The notes under the pieces: model-generated
What the model was told of the DNA's origin: nothing
The model's input: the letters and a program-made list of their open reading frames with translations, nothing else
Databases searched by the model: none
Part shown: piece by piece, positions 1-5,589 of the stretch
Layout of the letters: each line of letters opens with the position of its first letter
How positions within the stretch are numbered: the stretch's first letter is position 1
NCBI GenBank assembly: GCA_947473535.1
Contig: CANJFK010000018.1
Span: 1 to 8,926, forward strand
Source of the DNA: Legionellaceae bacterium
GTDB taxonomy: Bacteria; Pseudomonadota; Gammaproteobacteria; Legionellales; Legionellaceae
DNA length: 8,926 nucleotides
Reading direction: 5' to 3'
Translations under genes and position numbers: made by a program

Positions 1-707
1 AAGATATCAAACCGAACCGGTTTGCCAGGAAGGGCCAGATCAGGCTCTAATAACGACGGCAAGCGCTGTGGCCATTTTACAACCACTCGTCGACGAGCCC
101 TCGTAATAGCTAATTGAATTAATTCATGAGCATCTTGGTCTGCGCCAAACAAGTGCTGTAACACTTGCATGTCTTTTTTAACCAGAGCCGATTTTTGGCG
201 CTCTGGATGCATGGGATCAATGTAAATAACATCAGGATAATCAGCTACAGGTAAATCTTGCAAATAAGAACGAGCATCCGTATACAACAGTTCAAGCAAC
301 AGTGGCTGTGATGAGTCTAGCGCTAAGCGATTCAATGCATCGCGCAATAAAGCCGCCATAATGGGTTGACGCTCAAGCATTAATACCGTTGCACCAAAGC
401 TCGCTAAAATAGCTGCATCCCTACCCCAGCCTGCCGTTACATCGAGAATACGTAAACCTGAATTTGGTTTGCAAGCACGCACCAAGCCTTGTTTTTTTCC
501 AGCATCACGCCGCTTTTGCCACGTTTGGTTGCTGAAATCAACAAACAGGGGTCTGAACTCATCCGAAAGCAAAACCAATTTATCAGCCCTGACACATAAA
601 CGAGGCAAGACATCATTGTCGACAGTAAAGTCAAACTCCAGCGCCAAAGCGTTTGCTCTATCGCAGAGCTCATCTGCATCAAAACCAATTGCCATTGTAT
701 TATTCAT
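1..707 (-). CDS. rsmJ: 16S rRNA (guanine(1516)-N(2))-methyltransferase RsmJ, C-terminus cut by window edge
   Basis: RsmJ is a cytoplasmic SAM-dependent enzyme that makes m2G1516 in 16S rRNA. My own reading of the minus strand from 707 gives 235 codons with no stop up to the window edge. The SAM-binding segment is ILDVTAGWGRDA (about residues 87-98) followed by LMLERQP (109-115). The catalytic-type loop is YIDPMHPERQKSALVKK (162-178), and VVVKWP (208-213) precedes a VRFDI end that matches the family's late RFDIY motif, so only a few residues should be missing. E. coli RsmJ has KRP where this has KWP, a small oddity. The ATG at 707 overlaps the gmhB stop by 8 nt; an in-frame ATG at 695 (MAIGF) is an alternative that would leave a 4-nt gap. 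The arrangement implies co-transcription and translational coupling with gmhB. Family assignment is confident; the exact start is not. Confidence 0.93.
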   Translation of the reverse strand, partial: MNNTMAIGFDADELCDRANALALEFDFTVDNDVLPRLCVRADKLVLLSDEFRPLFVDFSNQTWQKRRDAGKKQGLVRACKPNSGLRILDVTAGWGRDAAILASFGATVLMLERQPIMAALLRDALNRLALDSSQPLLLELLYTDARSYLQDLPVADYPDVIYIDPMHPERQKSALVKKDMQVLQHLFGADQDAHELIQLAITRARRRVVVKWPQRLPSLLEPDLALPGKPVRFDI

Positions 708-1239
708 TACTAGCCAGAAACTTATCAACATAATCAGAAAGAGAAGTAAACACTGGAACGTCAGGATAGCCAGCCAATCCGATTTGGTCTGTCATCTGCG
801 ACAGCACCATGATAGGCTTCGCACCAACGGCAATTGCTGCTTGAATATCAGATACTCGATCACCGACAAACGGTACGTCAATGAGTGAGCACTTAAAACA
901 CGTGGCAATGGCAAGCAACATGCCTGGCTCAGGTTTTCGGCAGGTGCAGCCCGTGTCTGGCATATGTGGACAATATTCAATGATATCAATGAAACCACCA
1001 GCCTGCTGCACAAGAGCGCGCATTTTTTCGTGAATAGCACCCAACTGCACTACGTCATAAAACCCGCGTGAAATACCTGATTGATTCGTAGCAACGCCTA
1101 CTCGATACCCTGCCGTATTCAGTCTAGCAATGGCGAGTGCACTGCCTGGTAATAACACAAATTCGTCAGGCGATTTTATATAATGCATTGAATCACGATT
1201 GATAACACCATCACGATCTAAAATGATCACTTTATTCAC
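700..1239 (-). CDS. gmhB: D-glycero-beta-D-manno-heptose 1,7-bisphosphate 7-phosphatase GmhB
   Basis: GmhB is a HAD-superfamily phosphatase that removes the 7-phosphate from D-glycero-beta-D-manno-heptose 1,7-bisphosphate, a cytoplasmic step of ADP-heptose synthesis for the LPS inner core. At 179 aa it is slightly shorter than the E. coli enzyme. HAD motif I is LDRDGVIN with D8 and D10; motif II is ATNQSG (T51, N52); the motif III lysine lies in CRKPEPGM (K102); motif IV is VGDRVSD (D127, D131). The structural zinc site is C90-x-H92 with C98-x-C100, in the short-loop form. The start codon is GTG (1239-1237), with only a weak purine stretch (AGG) upstream; no closer ATG keeps motif I. The stop overlaps the start of rsmJ. 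gmhB follows glyQ-glyS as in other gammaproteobacteria, but here a palindromic repeat element separates it from glyS, so it may depend on its own promoter. Confidence 0.95.
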   Translation of the reverse strand: MNKVIILDRDGVINRDSMHYIKSPDEFVLLPGSALAIARLNTAGYRVGVATNQSGISRGFYDVVQLGAIHEKMRALVQQAGGFIDIIEYCPHMPDTGCTCRKPEPGMLLAIATCFKCSLIDVPFVGDRVSDIQAAIAVGAKPIMVLSQMTDQIGLAGYPDVPVFTSLSDYVDKFLASNE

Positions 1240-1258
1240 GTTTGATACCTAACGCTTA

Positions 1259-1286
1259 AATTTAAAAGAGCAGGGTCTGATAACAA
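1259..1286 (-). promoter_or_regulatory. possible sigma70-type promoter for gmhB-rsmJ
   Basis: On the minus strand a -35-like TTGTTA (1281-1286) and a -10-like TAAATT (1259-1264) are separated by 16 bp, each matching 4 of 6 consensus bases. Transcription would begin about 12 nt ahead of the GTG start of gmhB, leaving room for only a short leader. The site lies between the repeat element and gmhB, so it would free gmhB from any termination at the element. The match is modest and AT-rich sequence can give it by chance. Confidence 0.28.
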
Positions 1287-1323
1287 TTCATCATCAGAAG
1301 CCCGACGCCACGCGACTTGTAAT

Positions 1324-1488
1324 CGATGGCACTACCTTAAGCTTTTTATCTAAAATTAACAATTAAATGTAGCCTGGATGAAGCGTAGCGTAATCCAGGA
1401 AACGATGCCTCACACAGGCGCGGCTCCCGGATTACGCTCCGCTTCATCCAGGCTACATCAAAAATTTAGCTTAAGGTAGTGCCATTGA
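1324..1488. repeat. MITE-like palindromic element, copy 1 (between glyS and gmhB)
   Basis: This is a non-coding element of about 165 bp. Outer terminal inverted repeats are TGGCACTACCTTAAGCT (1327-1343) and its exact reverse complement (1468-1484), 17 bp perfect; an imperfect flank carries the similarity to about 21 bp. Inside are unequal AT-rich shoulders (24 nt left, 10 nt right). Then come 32-bp inverted arms at 1367-1398 and 1427-1458, starting ATGTAGCCTGGATGAAGCG, with two mismatches. The tip holds a small hairpin, GCCT-CACAC-AGGC (1407-1419). Flanking direct repeats are imperfect: CTTGTAAT (1316-1323) and CTAGTAAT (1491-1498), 7 of 8. The element starts about 11 bp past the glyS stop. 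No ORF or transposase is present, so any mobility would be in trans. Palindromes beginning GTAGCCTGGATGAAGCG are, to my knowledge, widespread in proteobacterial genomes; the named family was not checked. Confidence 0.85.
1367..1458. repeat. core inverted repeat (long hairpin) of element copy 1
   Basis: Arms 1367-1398 and 1427-1458 pair over 32 positions with mismatches T1386/C1439 and A1397/C1428. G1399-C1426 and A1400-T1425 extend the pairing. The 26-nt centre at 1400-1425 (AAACGATGCC through GCGCGGCT) is asymmetric. As RNA read from glyS this would be a very stable 3' hairpin able to block exonucleases or be an RNase III target. There is no U-tract directly after it, so a classical intrinsic terminator is not evident. 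Confidence 0.85.
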
Positions 1489-1499
1489 CCCTAGTAATC

Positions 1500-3584
1500 T
1501 CAAGATGACGCACCTGACTGCAAAAGTGAAATATCAGCCACACCTTGCAATAAGTGTTGCAATCGCGCTAACAATCGCAATCGATTCTGCCGGATCGCCT
1601 CATCCTCAACCATAACCATCACGTGCTCAAAAAAAGCGTCGACTGGGTCACGCAGGCCTGCCAATTGACTCAGAATATGACCATAATCCCCAGCGCTATA
1701 AAGCGATGAAACCTGCAGTTCAACAGCTTGTACACGTTCAAACAGTACCTTTTCAGCAGCAACATCTAACAAATCAGCATCGATTGTTTTATTTTCAACA
1801 ACCGATGGTGCATGTTGTAACAAATTATTCACGCGCTTGCAGGCAGCAGAGAGTGCCTCGGCTTCAGGTAACTTTATAAATGTTAACACCGCTTTGACGC
1901 GTTTATCAAGGTCAAAAAGCCAATCGTCTTGACGTGCGCGTACTGCATTCACGATATCAGACGCAATGCCTTGTCCCTGATAAAAAGATTGCAAACGGTC
2001 TAAAATAAACGGTCGTAATTCAGCAACGGCGTTATCCGCATCTTGCAAGCAATCACCATAAATATGCCGTGCTTGGTTAATTAACGTTGAGAGGCTCAAC
2101 GCAATGGGTGTTGCAATTAACATCCGGACGACGGCAAGTGCATGTCGCCTGGATTTAAATGGATCTTTCACGCCGGTCGGTTTTTGACCGATAGCAAACG
2201 TACCAACAAGCGTATCCATACGATCTGCCAAAGATAAGGCTATGCCTAAATTAGAACAAGGTAATACATCGGCCGCAAATCGTGGCATATATTGCTCATT
2301 CAACGCCTGCGCCACGGCATTCGTTTCCCCATCGTGACACGCATAATAATATCCCATTAAGCCTTGTAATTCAGGGAATTCACCGACCATTCCAGTCATG
2401 AGATCACATTTACTCAATTGGGCCGCGCGCCGCGCTTGCTGTTGATCAAGTTCGAGTGGCGATACCAGACAATCCATCAACGCTTGTATTCGCAACGCTT
2501 TATCTGCCAAACTACCTAAACGTGCCTGAAACACTACGTTTTTAGTTGCATCGATGAATTGATCGAGCGACTTTTTCCTATCCTGGCGATAAAAGAAATC
2601 TGCATCGCTTAGCCGCGCACGCATCACGTTTTCATTACCTAAAATGACTTGCGCAGGATTTTTACTCTCAATATTAGCAATGGTGATAAAATGAGGCAAT
2701 AACTGTCCTTTATTGTCCCGTAAAGCAAAACATTTTTGATGAGACTGCATGGCTGCAATGAGCGCTTCCGCTGGAACATCAAGAAATTTTGGCGAAAAAT
2801 CAATCATCAAGGCATGTGGCCATTCAACAATCGAGGTCACTTCGTCAAGCAATGCATCTGGCATAATGGCCTCTGCATGCAACGACGACGCCAATTGCTG
2901 CACTTGCGTTATAATCATCTGACGTCTTAAGGCAAAATCGGCGATCACAAAGGCATTGTTTAACACTGACTCATACGATCGCGGCGATAAAATACTTAAG
3001 GACTGAGGATGATGAAAACGATGTCCAATACTTTGACGACCCGTTTGCACCCCTAAAATCTCGCATGATACAACATCGTCACCTAATAGTAATACGCTCC
3101 AATGCACTGGGCGAACAAACTCGGTATCGCCACTACCCCAACGCATCGGTTTGGCAATAGACAAGCCGGCAACCGCATTTTTTATAAGAGAAGGCAATAA
3201 TTCACGTGTACTAACACCTGCTTGAGTGGATTCATACACCCACCACTCGCCTTTATCAGTCTTCGTTTTAGTTAATTTATCAATCGTAACACCACACGAT
3301 TTTGCAAAACCAAGTAATGCGGGCGATGGTTGCCCTTCTGCGTCCACTGCCGCCGCGCCCGCCGGACCTCGGCGAGAAATAGGTTGGCTCGTTTGCGCCG
3401 CTTGCACATCGTGAATTAAGACAGCTAATCGCCTGGGTGTCGCAAAACATGTCACCTGTCCATGCTGCAAGTTGGCCTTAGCAAACGCCGCTACTAAATT
3501 ATGCGCCAATGCATCCGATAACGGTTGTACCGCGCCTGATGGCAGCTCTTCTGTGCCTAGCTCAAATAATAAATCATTCAACAT
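1500..3584 (-). CDS. glyS: glycyl-tRNA synthetase, beta subunit
   Basis: GlyS is the beta subunit of the bacterial-type alpha2-beta2 glycyl-tRNA synthetase. It recognises and binds tRNA-Gly, while GlyQ carries the class II catalytic core. From the ATG at 3584 it is 694 aa, close to E. coli GlyS (689). Conserved landmarks are [15 protein letters not shown] (residues 5-19), MRWG (147-150), RPVHW (158-162), MQSHQKCF (279-286), [12 protein letters not shown] (324-335), an HD-like helical segment around [17 protein letters not shown] (392-408) with CHDGE (416-420), and [12 protein letters not shown] (465-476) leading into the C-terminal tRNA-binding region. A GTG at 3587 is also in frame, but the GAGAG Shine-Dalgarno at 3591-3595 sits 6 nt from the ATG and only 3 nt from the GTG, so I chose the ATG. 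It overlaps the glyQ stop by 11 bp, implying translational coupling and balanced subunits. A palindromic element begins just past its stop. Confidence 0.97.
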   Translation of the reverse strand: MLNDLLFELGTEELPSGAVQPLSDALAHNLVAAFAKANLQHGQVTCFATPRRLAVLIHDVQAAQTSQPISRRGPAGAAAVDAEGQPSPALLGFAKSCGVTIDKLTKTKTDKGEWWVYESTQAGVSTRELLPSLIKNAVAGLSIAKPMRWGSGDTEFVRPVHWSVLLLGDDVVSCEILGVQTGRQSIGHRFHHPQSLSILSPRSYESVLNNAFVIADFALRRQMIITQVQQLASSLHAEAIMPDALLDEVTSIVEWPHALMIDFSPKFLDVPAEALIAAMQSHQKCFALRDNKGQLLPHFITIANIESKNPAQVILGNENVMRARLSDADFFYRQDRKKSLDQFIDATKNVVFQARLGSLADKALRIQALMDCLVSPLELDQQQARRAAQLSKCDLMTGMVGEFPELQGLMGYYYACHDGETNAVAQALNEQYMPRFAADVLPCSNLGIALSLADRMDTLVGTFAIGQKPTGVKDPFKSRRHALAVVRMLIATPIALSLSTLINQARHIYGDCLQDADNAVAELRPFILDRLQSFYQGQGIASDIVNAVRARQDDWLFDLDKRVKAVLTFIKLPEAEALSAACKRVNNLLQHAPSVVENKTIDADLLDVAAEKVLFERVQAVELQVSSLYSAGDYGHILSQLAGLRDPVDAFFEHVMVMVEDEAIRQNRLRLLARLQHLLQGVADISLLQSGASS

Positions 3585-4476
3585 CACATACTCTCATGGG
3601 AAAACCTAGTGCTTCACGCGCTTGATAGTAAGCTTGTGCCACGGCCCGTGACAGTTGTCTTACACGTAAAATATAGCGTTGACGTTCAGTCACAGAAATG
3701 GCGTGCCGCGCATCTAATAAATTAAACGTGTGGGAGGCTTTTATCACCATCTCATAGGCCGGCAATGGTAATTGCAATGCCACTAATTTCTGCGACTCTT
3801 CTTCGTAATAATCAAACTGTTTAAGCAAAAAACAAACGTCTGCATGTTCAAAATTATAGGCCGACATTTCGATTTCATTTTGGCGAAATATATCACCATA
3901 TGTCACTATGCCATGTACTGTATTGCTCCAAGGCATATCAAAAAAACTATCAACACCTAAAATTGACATCGCTAGGCGCTCAAGTCCATAGGTCAGTTCA
4001 CCAGTAACGGGCTTACAAGGCAAGCCGCCTACTTGCTGAAAATAAGTAAATTGCGATACTTCCATGCCATTTTGCCAAACTTCCCAACCCAATCCCCAAG
4101 AACCCAAGGTGGGAGACTCCCAATTATCCTCGACAAAACGAATGTCATCACTCAATGGATCAACACCCAATACACGCAACGAATTCAGGTATTTTTCTTG
4201 AATGTCGAGGGGCGATGGTTTCAGAACAACTTGAAATTGGTAGTAATGTTGTACACGATTTGGATTTTCACCATACCGGCCGTCTGTGGGGCGCCTGGAG
4301 GGTTGAACATACGCCGCTGACCAAGGCTCAGGACCAATGGCACGCAAAAACGTGGCAGGATGAAACGTGCCAGCACCGACTTCCATATCAAGCGGTTGTA
4401 ATATCACACAACCTTGAGCGGCCCAGTATTGTTGTAACGTTAGGATAATATCTTGGAAGGTGCGGGGTTTTGTCAT
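3574..4476 (-). CDS. glyQ: glycyl-tRNA synthetase, alpha subunit
   Basis: GlyQ is the catalytic alpha subunit of heterotetrameric glycyl-tRNA synthetase. It activates glycine with ATP and charges tRNA-Gly together with GlyS. From the ATG at 4476 ([11 protein letters not shown]) it is 300 aa, against 303 in E. coli. The sequence is nearly diagnostic throughout: [14 protein letters not shown] (27-40), [19 protein letters not shown] (56-74), HYYQFQV (77-83), [20 protein letters not shown] (114-133), [15 protein letters not shown] (137-151), [12 protein letters not shown] (159-170) and the late NLLDAR...[11 protein letters not shown] segment. An ATG five codons upstream (4491) is possible. The inner ATG fits the family alignment better and has GAG about 9 nt upstream. 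glyQ is the first gene of glyQ-glyS; upstream, a repeat element separates it from the com1-like gene. Confidence 0.97.
   Translation of the reverse strand: MTKPRTFQDIILTLQQYWAAQGCVILQPLDMEVGAGTFHPATFLRAIGPEPWSAAYVQPSRRPTDGRYGENPNRVQHYYQFQVVLKPSPLDIQEKYLNSLRVLGVDPLSDDIRFVEDNWESPTLGSWGLGWEVWQNGMEVSQFTYFQQVGGLPCKPVTGELTYGLERLAMSILGVDSFFDMPWSNTVHGIVTYGDIFRQNEIEMSAYNFEHADVCFLLKQFDYYEEESQKLVALQLPLPAYEMVIKASHTFNLLDARHAISVTERQRYILRVRQLSRAVAQAYYQAREALGFPMRVCDVE
3591..3595 (-). promoter_or_regulatory. ribosome binding site of glyS, inside glyQ
   Basis: GAGAG on the minus strand lies within the last codons of glyQ, 6 nt before the ATG at 3584. It would be only 3 nt from the alternative GTG at 3587, which is too close for good initiation, so it decides the glyS start. 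Confidence 0.55.
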
Positions 4477-4512
4477 GTGTATTTGTCTCATTGCGTGGAA
4501 TAAATTGAGGAC

Positions 4513-4541
4513 ATTTCAATCGGGCGTATTAGGCCCAACAA
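4513..4541 (-). promoter_or_regulatory. possible weak promoter for glyQ-glyS
   Basis: On the minus strand TTGTTG (4536-4541) and TGAAAT (4513-4518) are separated by exactly 17 bp (3 of 6 and 4 of 6 consensus matches). Initiation near 4506 would give a leader of about 30 nt. The -35-like hexamer falls inside the 9-bp direct repeat that flanks the mobile element. A short hairpin-forming sequence (TCGGGC 4520-4525 with GCCCAA 4533-4538, one G-U pair on the minus strand) occupies the spacer; it could instead be a remnant of an older com1 3' structure. The evidence is weak. Confidence 0.22.
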
Positions 4542-4542
4542 T
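4534..4542. repeat. 9-bp direct repeat (target-site duplication), glyQ side
   Basis: CCCAACAAT here is repeated exactly at 4694-4702, on the other side of the palindromic element. Perfect identity suggests a target-site duplication. Because GACCC also follows copy 1, the true element boundary could lie up to 3 bp further out and the duplication could be as short as 6 bp. Confidence 0.7.
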
Positions 4543-4693
4543 CAAGGGCACTACCTTACGCGTTTAGTTAAATGTAGCCTGGATGAAGCGTAGCGTAATC
4601 CGGGAGCCGCGCCTGTGTGAGGCATCGTTTCCCGGATTACGCTACGCTTCATCCAGGCTACATCAACATTTTGGCTTAAGGTAGCGCCATAGA
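4543..4693. repeat. MITE-like palindromic element, copy 2 (between com1-like gene and glyQ)
   Basis: This 151-bp non-coding element has the same architecture as copy 1. The outer inverted repeats are GGCACTACCTTACGC (4547-4561) against the reverse complement of 4674-4688 (GGCGCTACCTTAAGC), two mismatches. Shoulders of about 10 nt follow on each side. The inner arms at 4572-4605 and 4630-4663 are a perfect 34-bp inverted repeat beginning ATGTAGCCTGGATGAAGCG. The tip hairpin is GCCT-GTGTG-AGGC (4611-4623). It is bounded by a perfect 9-bp direct repeat, and the right one includes the last base of the com1-like stop codon. The perfect arms and duplication suggest it is younger or better preserved than copy 1. 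No coding capacity is seen. Confidence 0.87.
4572..4663. repeat. perfect 34-bp core inverted repeat of element copy 2
   Basis: Arms 4572-4605 and 4630-4663 are exact reverse complements around a 24-nt loop that itself contains a 4-bp hairpin. The 26-nt stretch 4605-4630 is the exact reverse complement of 1400-1425 in copy 1, although the shoulders of both copies run the same way. On a com1-like transcript this would be a strong 3'-end hairpin. Confidence 0.9.
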
Positions 4694-4702
4694 CCCAACA
4701 AT
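4694..4702. repeat. 9-bp direct repeat (target-site duplication), com1 side
   Basis: Second CCCAACAAT copy. Base 4702 is also the third base of the TAA stop (4704-4702) of the com1-like gene, so the insertion target touched the end of that reading frame without changing the protein. Confidence 0.7.
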
Positions 4703-5475
4703 TATTTTCCAGACGCTTTGTCAATCAACGCTTGCAGTGCTTCTTCAGTCGCTGCACCAGGAATAAATGCAGGCTCACTGTCCGCTTTAAATTTGCCACC
4801 TGGTGTTGCTAAAACGATAAACGCTGGCGTACCCATCAGGTGCATTTTTTCTGCGAGCTGACGATTGGCGTCCAATAGATCAGTGACGGCTTTACTATCC
4901 ATGTCGGTTTTCAATTTAATCATATTTAAACCGGCTGATTGCGCCGCTTGCATGACGATGTCTTTATCCAAATGCTTGTCAATTTTCAGTAGCGCTTCTT
5001 GCATCGGCATATATTTGCCTTGCATTGCGGCAGCCAGTGCAACTCTGGACGCGATTTCAGAGCTCTTGCCAAAAATGGGGAACTCTTTGAAAACAACGCG
5101 TAAATTAGCGTCTTTTTTAACTAACTCACTAACAACAGGTTTCATTTTTTTGCAATGAATGCATTGATAATCGAAAAATTCGACTAACGTAACATTGCCA
5201 TTAGGGTTACCGGTGACAGCCAATGTCTCACCCAGTAACAAATCTGCATTTTCCAAAATGGCAGATTTTGCTTCTTTTTGCATATTCTGTTGTTGTTTTT
5301 GTTGTAAAGCCTGAGATGCCTCAAGTAATACTTCCGGATTACCAACCAAATAATCGTGCACGATTTGTTCAATTTCTTTTTTTTGCTCTGTTGAAGTCAC
5401 AGCGTCCGCCATCACCATAGGCGATACCATCGCTGTCATTAATGCGCTCGCTGTCAATATACTCGTAAATTTCAC
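4702..5475 (-). CDS. Com1/DsbA2-like periplasmic thiol:disulfide oxidoreductase
   Basis: This is a 257-aa secreted thioredoxin-fold protein of the DsbA/DsbG type. It most resembles, from memory, Coxiella Com1 and Legionella DsbA2, which handle disulfides of envelope proteins. A signal peptide (MK..., hydrophobic to about residue 22) should be cleaved after VMA (A23). A Gln/Lys-rich helical region (26-80: VHDYLVGNPEVLLEASQALQ then QQKQQQN) resembles the N-terminal dimerisation part of this group. The thioredoxin domain begins at GNVTLVEFFDYQC; the active site is C105-I-H-C108, and the cis-proline loop is MGTP (P217). There are no other cysteines. The start is GTG at 5475, supported by a strong AAGGAGA site. 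It stands between uvrD and glyQ with a repeat element directly behind its stop. The function could be oxidase, isomerase or both; sequence alone does not decide. Confidence 0.9.
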   Translation of the reverse strand: MKFTSILTASALMTAMVSPMVMADAVTSTEQKKEIEQIVHDYLVGNPEVLLEASQALQQKQQQNMQKEAKSAILENADLLLGETLAVTGNPNGNVTLVEFFDYQCIHCKKMKPVVSELVKKDANLRVVFKEFPIFGKSSEIASRVALAAAMQGKYMPMQEALLKIDKHLDKDIVMQAAQSAGLNMIKLKTDMDSKAVTDLLDANRQLAEKMHLMGTPAFIVLATPGGKFKADSEPAFIPGAATEEALQALIDKASGK

Positions 5476-5480
5476 CCTGC

Positions 5481-5487
5481 TCTCCTT
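5481..5487 (-). promoter_or_regulatory. strong ribosome binding site of the com1-like gene
   Basis: AAGGAGA on the minus strand lies 5 nt before the GTG at 5475. It is the best Shine-Dalgarno in the window and fixes the GTG start; the next in-frame ATG (codon 13) would cut into the signal peptide. Confidence 0.75.
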
Positions 5488-5510
5488 TAATAGACATAAT
5501 TACCAATCAG

Positions 5511-5535
5511 AACGAACCGTAGCACCTGGTTCGCT
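5511..5535 (-). promoter_or_regulatory. inverted repeat / hairpin upstream of the com1-like gene
   Basis: On the minus strand AGCGAACC and GGTTCGTT pair over 8 positions (one G-U) around the 9-nt loop AGGTGCTAC, ending 36 nt before the GTG start. It could be a leader RNA hairpin or a dyad operator, depending on where transcription begins; I see no convincing promoter on either side. There is no U-run after it, so it is not a terminator. Confidence 0.35.
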
Positions 5536-5589
5536 TAAATTCAACCTATAATAGACAAAAAAACGTAACTGCGCACGCCATACGAAAAA

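Noticed and set aside
437..888. Open frames on both strands over 437-688 and 469-888
   Set aside because: They overlap rsmJ and gmhB in other frames and resemble no protein I know, while the real frames carry full family motifs.
1324..1488. tRNA-like, attC or CRISPR-type structure in the palindromic repeats
   Set aside because: No anticodon arm or CCA context, no integron integrase or cassette boxes, and only two dispersed copies without regular spacing.
1324..4693. Composite transposon carrying glyQ-glyS
   Set aside because: Each element has its own flanking repeat and no transposase; glyQS looks native in sequence and in gene order with gmhB.
5547..5552. Perfect TATAAT on the plus strand between com1-like gene and uvrD
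   Set aside because: No acceptable -35 at 16-18 bp and no gene downstream on that strand; it could give antisense RNA to uvrD, but nothing supports it.
5555..5589. Intrinsic terminator behind uvrD
   Set aside because: A 7-T run (plus-strand A 5557-5563) follows only a 4-bp CGTA/TACG stem with a poorly paired interior; not enough to call.
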